Source: Metarhizobium sp964253915 (GTDB lineage: Bacteria > Pseudomonadota > Alphaproteobacteria > Rhizobiales > Rhizobiaceae). From it: a stretch of DNA of 64,000 nt. Of the stretch, positions 59,005 to 64,000 are shown piece after piece (within the stretch, counting starts at the first letter, position 1; each line of letters begins with the position of its first letter). Where the stretch lies: contig NZ_CAXUSG020000002.1 of the NCBI RefSeq assembly GCF_964253915.1, positions 186,001 through 250,000 of the forward strand, read 5' to 3'. The notes under the pieces are model-generated. The model was not told the DNA's origin and did no database searches. It saw only the letters and a list, made by a program, of their open reading frames with translations. The position numbers and the translations under genes are program-made.

Positions 59005-60714
59005 TCAGGCAGCCCGTTGCGATGCCGATTTCGCGGATTGCGCAGCCGGCTCGCGAATAGCCGAGCGCCGGTTGAGCTTGAAGTGATTGACCAGTTCCGA
59101 AAGCCGGGCGGCACCCTCGGCGAGTTGCTGGCTGATCTTGGTGGTGTGGTCGACCATGGCGGCGTTCTGCTGGGTCATGTGGTCGACATGCGAAACAGCC
59201 TTGTTGATCTCGGAAAGCCCTGTGGATTGTTCCGTGGCGGCCGTGGCCAGCGATTGCATGTTGCGGTCGATGGAAGCGACGAATTGCTCGATTTCGTGAA
59301 GCGCTTCGCCCGTCGCGTCGATGAGCCGCACGCCTTCGGTCACCTGCCGACCTGAATTCTGGATAAGATCCTTGATTTCTTTCGCCGCCTTGGCGGAGCG
59401 TTGCGCCAACTCGCGGACTTCCTGGGCCACGACGGCAAATCCCTTGCCGGCCTCGCCGGCGCGGGCAGCCTCGACACCGGCATTGAGTGCCAGGAGATTG
59501 GTCTGGAAGGCGATATTGTCGATGACGCCGATGATCTGGCTGATCTCGCTCGAAGCGGTCTCGATCCTCTTTATCGCCGTGATCGTTTCCTGCACGATGT
59601 TCGTGGAAGCCGCTGTCGAAGCAAGGGCGTTCTTCACGAGGCTGCGGGTTTCCTCGGTGTTTGCCGTCGAGGATTTGACGGTTTCGGTGACCTCTTCCAG
59701 AGCCGCGGACGTCTGTTTCAGGGAAGCTGCCTGCTCCCTGGTGCGCAATGCAAGCTGCTCGGCCGCATCGTGCATGTCTTTGCTGTTGCCGTTGACGCTG
59801 TTTGTCTGCTGCAGAACGCTGACGAGCGTTTCCTGGAAGGCGCCGATCGACGCATTGAAGTCGCGGCGCAGCGGTTCGAATTCGTGGGTAAACGGCATGT
59901 CGATCGTCTGGCGTATGTTGCAGTCGGCAAGACGCGACAGGCCGGCACCCACCTCCTGGATCATCTTGACCCGCTCGCTGACATCCGTCGCAAATTTCAC
60001 GACCTTGAAGACATGGCCGCTGTCGTCGAGAATCGGATTGTAAGATGCCTGGATATAGACCTTGCGGCCATCCTTGGCGATGCGGGTGAATTGATCTGCC
60101 ACGAACTGCCCGGCAGCCAGATTGGGCCAGAAAGCCTGGTAGGCCGGTGTGCGGACATCCTGCGGCTCGCAGAACATGGCGTGATGCTTGCCGACGATCT
60201 CGTCCAGCCGGTAGCCGAGCGCCTTCAGGAAGTTGTCGTTGGCGGTGATGATGTCGCCGGACGGGGTGAATTCGATGATTGCCTGGGCGCGCGACAAGGC
60301 TTCCAGCTTGCCTTTGTCTTCCGCTGCCCGCTTTTTCGCCGCCGTGATGTCGATCGCGAGCTTGACGACCTTGTACGGCCTGCCGCCACGCAAGACCGGG
60401 TTATACGATGCCTCGATCCAGACCTCGCGTCCGCCCTTGGCCAAGCGCTTGTATTGCTTCTGATCCGGCTTGCCGCTTCCGAGATTTTTCCAGAAATCCG
60501 CGTAGGATTGCGACGTTGCCTCGGCAGGCTCGACAAACATGCGGTGATGCCGGCCGACAATCTCGTCCAACTGGTATCCCATCGTCCTGCAGAAATTTTC
60601 GTTTGCGAAGAGAATCCGACCGGTGAGATCGAACTCGATAATCGCATTCGTCTTGTCCAGTGCATTCAGCACTGCGGCATTCGACAAGGCATGACGAAAG
60701 GGTACCCTAGCCAT
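59005..60714 (-). CDS. Soluble methyl-accepting chemotaxis protein with tandem PAS domains
   Basis: A 569-residue chemoreceptor with no transmembrane segment. PAS 1 (residues about 10-125: IIEFDLTGRILFANENFCRTMGYQ) and PAS 2 (about 135-247: IIEFTPSGDIITANDNFLKALGYR) are similar to each other and both keep the FxxVxKxA-like end (KVVKLAIDIT, KVVKFATDVS). A HAMP-like linker follows, then the MCP domain with the tip IDNIAFQTNLLALNAGVEAARAGEAGKGFAVVA. No C-terminal CheR/CheB pentapeptide is visible. A cytosolic sensor of redox or oxygen signals is inferred. Confidence 0.9.
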   Translation of the reverse strand: MARVPFRHALSNAAVLNALDKTNAIIEFDLTGRILFANENFCRTMGYQLDEIVGRHHRMFVEPAEATSQSYADFWKNLGSGKPDQKQYKRLAKGGREVWIEASYNPVLRGGRPYKVVKLAIDITAAKKRAAEDKGKLEALSRAQAIIEFTPSGDIITANDNFLKALGYRLDEIVGKHHAMFCEPQDVRTPAYQAFWPNLAAGQFVADQFTRIAKDGRKVYIQASYNPILDDSGHVFKVVKFATDVSERVKMIQEVGAGLSRLADCNIRQTIDMPFTHEFEPLRRDFNASIGAFQETLVSVLQQTNSVNGNSKDMHDAAEQLALRTREQAASLKQTSAALEEVTETVKSSTANTEETRSLVKNALASTAASTNIVQETITAIKRIETASSEISQIIGVIDNIAFQTNLLALNAGVEAARAGEAGKGFAVVAQEVRELAQRSAKAAKEIKDLIQNSGRQVTEGVRLIDATGEALHEIEQFVASIDRNMQSLATAATEQSTGLSEINKAVSHVDHMTQQNAAMVDHTTKISQQLAEGAARLSELVNHFKLNRRSAIREPAAQSAKSASQRAA

Positions 60715-60912
60715 TGGGAGCTCCAGATTTTATGCAAACGCATAAGAAATATGGAGGCGCGTGGTCAATTTTGGGTTAACGAACCCTGGAAAAGCAAGGC
60801 AATCGTTCAAACTGACGTTACGTGAAGATCTCACATCACAAACACTTCCGACGTAGGAAAGCCGGCCTCCAAAGCGCCGGAGACCGACAATGAAACGGGC
60901 TCCGCCTCAAGG

Positions 60913-62508
60913 CTACCGGAGGGCTTCCACCACATCGCGAACCGTCGTCACCGCGGCGACATTCTGCATCGCGTAGTTTATCGATGCCTTGTGCCAATCG
61001 GCGTTCATCGTCGAGCAGCCGTCTTCCGGCACGATCATGATGTAACCCTTGTCGGCGCCGGTGCGGGCGGTGTGTTCGATCGACATGTTCGTCCAGGCGC
61101 CGGTGACGATGACCATGTCGCGGCCATAGGCCTTCAGCACGGTTTCCAGGTTCGTGCCCTCCCAGGCACTCATGCGCATCTTGGGAACGACGATGTCGCC
61201 CGCCTGCTGCTCCAGCCCCGGCACCGGCAGAGCGCCCCAGGTGCCGCGCACCAGGGCCTTGGCATCCAGCACCCCTTCGAAAAGCGGTGCATTCAGCGTG
61301 AAACCCGGCAGGCCCGGTTCGACCAGGAACCAGACGTGGATGACGGGAATGCCGGCACTCCGGCATCGCTCGGCCAGCCGGCGGATGTTTTCGATGGCGT
61401 TCTGTTCGCGGCAATGCTGCGGTGAACCGGAGGCGGCGAAGGCGCCACCCTCCATCACCACATCGTTCTGCATGTCCTGGATGATCAGCGCGCAGCGTGA
61501 GGCATCGAGCTGGAATGCGCCGTCCGTTCCGGCCGGAGATCCCTGCGGTTCAGACGATTTCACGCCGCGGGAGACAGCATCGGCGGAAGATTGACCGGAG
61601 CGCATGAAGGGTTCCTTTCTCGGGCCGATCTTCGTCTCGACCGTGTAGACCGATGTCGTGGCGGTCATGTAGAGGGTGCGCCAGTCCGGTCCGCCCCAAT
61701 GCAGGTTGGCGACCTCTTCCGGCACGACGAGTTTCCCCAGCAACCGCCCGCCCGGACTGTAGACCCAGACGCCGCCCGGCCCGGTGACCCATATGTTGCC
61801 GGCCTCGTCGCATTTCATGCCGTCAGGCAGGCCGGGCTTGCTGCCGTCACGGATCCCCGAGGCGAAGGCGCGTCCTTCGGAGAGAAGACCATCCGGAAGA
61901 ACGTCGAAAACACGGATGTTCGCCTGGTCCGTATCGTTGATGTAGAGCAGTTTTTCGTCCGGCGAAAAGCAGAGGCCGTTCGGCTGCGAGAAGACATAGC
62001 GGCCAACGACCAGTTCCGGTTCGCGGCCGAGCTGGCCGGGGCGGATGCGAAAGACCCCTTGCCAGCCAAGATCGCGGGGCCGCTCGACGCCAAAGATCGG
62101 CATGCGGCCATACCAGGGATCGGTGAAATAGATCGAACCGTCGCTATGGATGCAGACGTCGTTGGGGCTGTTGAGTTCCTTGCCCTCGAAATGCGAGGCC
62201 AGCACCTGGCGCACCCCGTCGCGTCGAATGGCGACCACCGACGACGTGGCATGTTCGCAGACGATCAGGTCTAGATCGCGCGTATAGGTCATGCCGTTGC
62301 CCTTGTTGGAGGGCCTTGCCACCTCGCGTACGCCGTTGCGATCGAGCCTGCGGCGCACGTCTCCCGGCATGTCGGAAAACAGCAGATATTGCTCGACCGG
62401 ATGCCAGATCGGCCCTTCGGTGAAGGTAAAACCGTTGCCCGCCATGCGTACTGGCGCGTTCGGATCGATCAAGTTGCGGAATTCCGGATCCAGCACCTCA
62501 TGCGCCAT
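60913..62508 (-). CDS. SMP-30/gluconolactonase fused to isochorismatase-like domain
   Basis: A 531-residue two-domain protein. Residues about 10-300 form an SMP-30/gluconolactonase beta-propeller: EGPIWH (E31 as metal ligand), NSPNDV (N116), QPNGLCFSPDEK (N177) and LPDGMK (D229), so the lactonase metal site looks intact. After a linker, residues about 335-531 form an isochorismatase-like hydrolase: D345 in LIIQDMQND, K443 in VVPKMRMSAWEGT, and the usual catalytic cysteine position is S476 in GAWTNMSIEHT. A Ser there is known for PhzD, a vinyl-ether hydrolase, whereas amidohydrolases need Cys. It lies 3 bp after the amidohydrolase gene in one operon. The substrate is unknown. Confidence 0.88.
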   Translation of the reverse strand: MAHEVLDPEFRNLIDPNAPVRMAGNGFTFTEGPIWHPVEQYLLFSDMPGDVRRRLDRNGVREVARPSNKGNGMTYTRDLDLIVCEHATSSVVAIRRDGVRQVLASHFEGKELNSPNDVCIHSDGSIYFTDPWYGRMPIFGVERPRDLGWQGVFRIRPGQLGREPELVVGRYVFSQPNGLCFSPDEKLLYINDTDQANIRVFDVLPDGLLSEGRAFASGIRDGSKPGLPDGMKCDEAGNIWVTGPGGVWVYSPGGRLLGKLVVPEEVANLHWGGPDWRTLYMTATTSVYTVETKIGPRKEPFMRSGQSSADAVSRGVKSSEPQGSPAGTDGAFQLDASRCALIIQDMQNDVVMEGGAFAASGSPQHCREQNAIENIRRLAERCRSAGIPVIHVWFLVEPGLPGFTLNAPLFEGVLDAKALVRGTWGALPVPGLEQQAGDIVVPKMRMSAWEGTNLETVLKAYGRDMVIVTGAWTNMSIEHTARTGADKGYIMIVPEDGCSTMNADWHKASINYAMQNVAAVTTVRDVVEALR

Positions 62509-62511
62509 GGT

Positions 62512-63450
62512 TCATGCTCCCGTTTTCTTGCCGAATTTCGGTCGTGCGGTGACCGATCCCGCCCTGTCCAGCTGATAGACCCTCATCGCCGTATCGTGGA
62601 AAATCGCCGTCTGCGCCGCTTCGTCGAGGGTGCTCGCGGCGATCAGGAAGGAATCGACCAGCGGGCCGTAATCGGTCCAGATTTTCTCGATGGGGAAATT
62701 CGAACCGAACAGGCAACGATCCGGGCCGAAAATCGCCAGCGCCTCGTGCAGGATGCGGCTGATGTGGCCGGTCTCGTTGCGATGGATGAAGGTGCCGAAG
62801 GCCGAAAGTTTCGTCACCACGTTCGGTTGTTCTGCGAGATGCCGCAATTCCTGGCGCCAGTAATCGTAACCCGCGGGCGAAAGGTCCTCCGGCATACCGG
62901 CGTGCTGCAGGATAAAGGTTACGTTCGGGCAGGCCGCTGCCAGGTCGGCCGCACCACGCATCTGCGAGGCGAAGACCTGCAGGTCAAAACTCCAGCCGTA
63001 ATCGACCAAGGCCGCAACATTGCGAACGACGTTTGCGTTACGCGCCAGGTTGGGATCGGCGGCAAAACGGTAGAGCGGGTTTTCATGCCAGTGGAACTGC
63101 TGGCGAATGCCGCGCATCAGCGGATACTTTTTCAACCGGTCGAGCACCGGCCGGGCGTCATCGACGGTCATGTCGCAATAACCGACGATGCCATGCGGCC
63201 AGCCGCTGCGGTCGGCCTCGCCCTGCACCCAGGCGACCTCGTCCTCGAAACGGTCCTTTGCCCAGTTTGCCTGCACATAGACGGATTTGACGATGTTGCG
63301 ACCGGAGATATCCTCCAGATATTCCTCGATCGGATAATCCCGGCGGATCGATTCATAAGGCCCGAAGATGCGCGGCTGCATGGCACCCATCAGCCAGGGC
63401 AGATCCTTGCGGCTCCAGATGTGATGATGGGCGTCGACGATCCTGATCAT
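62512..63450 (-). CDS. Amidohydrolase family 2 (TIM-barrel) protein
   Basis: A 312-residue amidohydrolase_2 enzyme related to L-fuconolactonase and LigI-like lactonases. It begins RIVDAHHHIWSR (HxH), and continues with QANWAKDRFEDEVAWVQGEA, FILQHAGMPED and CLFGSNFPIEKIW (final aspartate position appears replaced by N: the family usually has SDxP). Its start overlaps the stop of the VWA gene by four bases, and the fusion gene follows. Together with a lactonase fusion this suggests stepwise ring opening of a cyclic ester. Confidence 0.85.
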   Translation of the reverse strand: MIRIVDAHHHIWSRKDLPWLMGAMQPRIFGPYESIRRDYPIEEYLEDISGRNIVKSVYVQANWAKDRFEDEVAWVQGEADRSGWPHGIVGYCDMTVDDARPVLDRLKKYPLMRGIRQQFHWHENPLYRFAADPNLARNANVVRNVAALVDYGWSFDLQVFASQMRGAADLAAACPNVTFILQHAGMPEDLSPAGYDYWRQELRHLAEQPNVVTKLSAFGTFIHRNETGHISRILHEALAIFGPDRCLFGSNFPIEKIWTDYGPLVDSFLIAASTLDEAAQTAIFHDTAMRVYQLDRAGSVTARPKFGKKTGA

Positions 63451-64000
63451 GCTGCAGACCTTGCGATGTCGATCAGCTCGCTGCAGAGCCGCTCCGTCGA
63501 AGCGCCGTTGCCGAGCCGGTCGATATGGGGAAGGATGGATGAAAGCGCCTGCGTCTGCGGCACGTAGTCCGCATCGCCTGCGAGCGGGGTGAGCCAGACG
63601 ATCCGCCAGGCCCGGCGCGACAGCCGTTCGACAGCCTCGGTCATCGCCGTATGGTCGCCGCGCTCCAGCCCGTCGGAGAGAACGACGGTGAGCGCGCCGC
63701 GGGCAAAGCCGGCAAAACGCGGCACGGAGAGAAAGGCAGCAAGCGCATCGCCGAGCCTGGTGCCGCCGTCCCAGTCTGCCACCAGCGTTGCGGCGATGGC
63801 CAACGCCTGGTCGCGGTTGCGCAGTTTCAAGGCCCGCGTCACCCGCGTCAGCCGCGTACCGAGGGTAAAAACCTCGAAATGATCGGAGACGGCCGCCAGT
63901 GTGTGGGCGAAACGCATGTAGGTGTCGGTGTGCTGCTTCATCGAGCCGGAGACATCAACCAGGAGCAGGATGCGTCGCTGGCGCGTCTTGCGCGCCATTT
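63447..64000 (-). CDS. CoxE-like VWA domain protein, N-terminus cut by window
   Basis: The visible 183 or more residues contain a von Willebrand factor A domain of the CoxE type: RRILLLVDVSGSMKQHTDTYM, with MIDAS motif DVSGS, then GGTRLGDALAAFLS, VVLSDGLERGD and RRAWRIVWLTPLAG. The frame is open to the window edge, and CoxE proteins have an N-terminal part of about 200 residues, so the apparent internal ATG at 63998 is not the start. CoxE proteins act with MoxR-type AAA ATPases in maturation of CO-dehydrogenase-like molybdoenzymes; such genes would be expected just outside. The stop overlaps the amidohydrolase ATG. Confidence 0.85.
   Translation of the reverse strand, partial: MARKTRQRRILLLVDVSGSMKQHTDTYMRFAHTLAAVSDHFEVFTLGTRLTRVTRALKLRNRDQALAIAATLVADWDGGTRLGDALAAFLSVPRFAGFARGALTVVLSDGLERGDHTAMTEAVERLSRRAWRIVWLTPLAGDADYVPQTQALSSILPHIDRLGNGASTERLCSELIDIARSAA

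Noticed and set aside
1..64000. CRISPR arrays, insertion sequences or prophage genes
   Set aside because: No regularly spaced repeats, transposase motifs or phage structural genes were seen on either strand.

Overview
The window looks like a chromosomal segment of an alphaproteobacterium of the family Rhizobiaceae (Agrobacterium/Rhizobium-like). The grounds are high GC, a gene order dacC-tmk-holB-metG-tatD-MBL hydrolase that is usual in that group, many ABC/TRAP-like solute uptake systems beside catabolic genes, and a copy of a repeat resembling the rhizobial intergenic mosaic element (RIME). No transposase, phage gene, CRISPR array or rRNA was seen. Apart from the tRNA there is no other structural RNA gene that I can support.

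Region by region: (1) 0-10.5 kb holds an uptake and catabolic operon on the minus strand: polar amino acid ABC transporter, DapA-family aldolase/deaminase, DadA-like FAD dehydrogenase, aldehyde dehydrogenase and two SDRs. It is divergent from a GntR regulator and a pyrroline-carboxylate-reductase paralogue, and together they suggest catabolism of an imino acid such as hydroxyproline. (2) 10.5-18 kb is housekeeping: MBL hydrolase, tatD, metG, holB, tmk, a PBP5-like protein with a degenerate active site, and an RlpA lipoprotein. (3) 18-20.3 kb carries small exported proteins and an RTX/DUF4214 protein with a lysozyme-like N-terminus. (4) 20.5-28.6 kb is a PAS protein, a sigma54-activator-like regulator lacking GAFTGA, a Pot-type transporter and a PuuC-like dehydrogenase, closed by a strong terminator and followed by tRNA-Ser(TGA).

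(5) 29-36 kb is an organosulfur/methionine island: ssuD, an NtaA/SnaA/DszA-type monooxygenase, an orphan sugar-type binding protein and metQ-metN-metI. Two of its promoters share the palindrome TCTAC-N7-GTAGA. (6) 36-38.2 kb is a divergent LysR/MFS pair. (7) 38.3-44.7 kb is tctCBA with the two-component pair tctDE and an extra binding protein. (8) 44.8-47.6 kb holds slyX, an HU protein, selO and an Fe-S-type Rrf2 regulator. (9) 48-51.8 kb is the sulfate transporter cysPTWA. (10) 51.9-57.4 kb has an N-acyl-D-amino-acid deacylase divergent from a ROK regulator, then a GntR regulator divergent from an FAH-family hydrolase and an SDR. (11) 57.5-60.7 kb has a thioredoxin-reductase-like flavoprotein divergent from a second Rrf2 regulator, and a soluble double-PAS chemoreceptor. 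(12) 60.9-64 kb is a minus-strand operon: a CoxE-like VWA protein cut by the window edge, an amidohydrolase, and an unusual fusion of an SMP-30 lactonase domain to an isochorismatase-like domain whose catalytic Cys is Ser.

The unifying theme is scavenging: almost every locus couples an uptake system or catabolic enzyme set to its own local regulator, and many intergenic regions show candidate operators or clear hairpins. The least described parts are the lactonase-isochorismatase fusion operon, the GAFTGA-less regulator with its PAS partner, and the imino-acid cluster with its divergent reductase.
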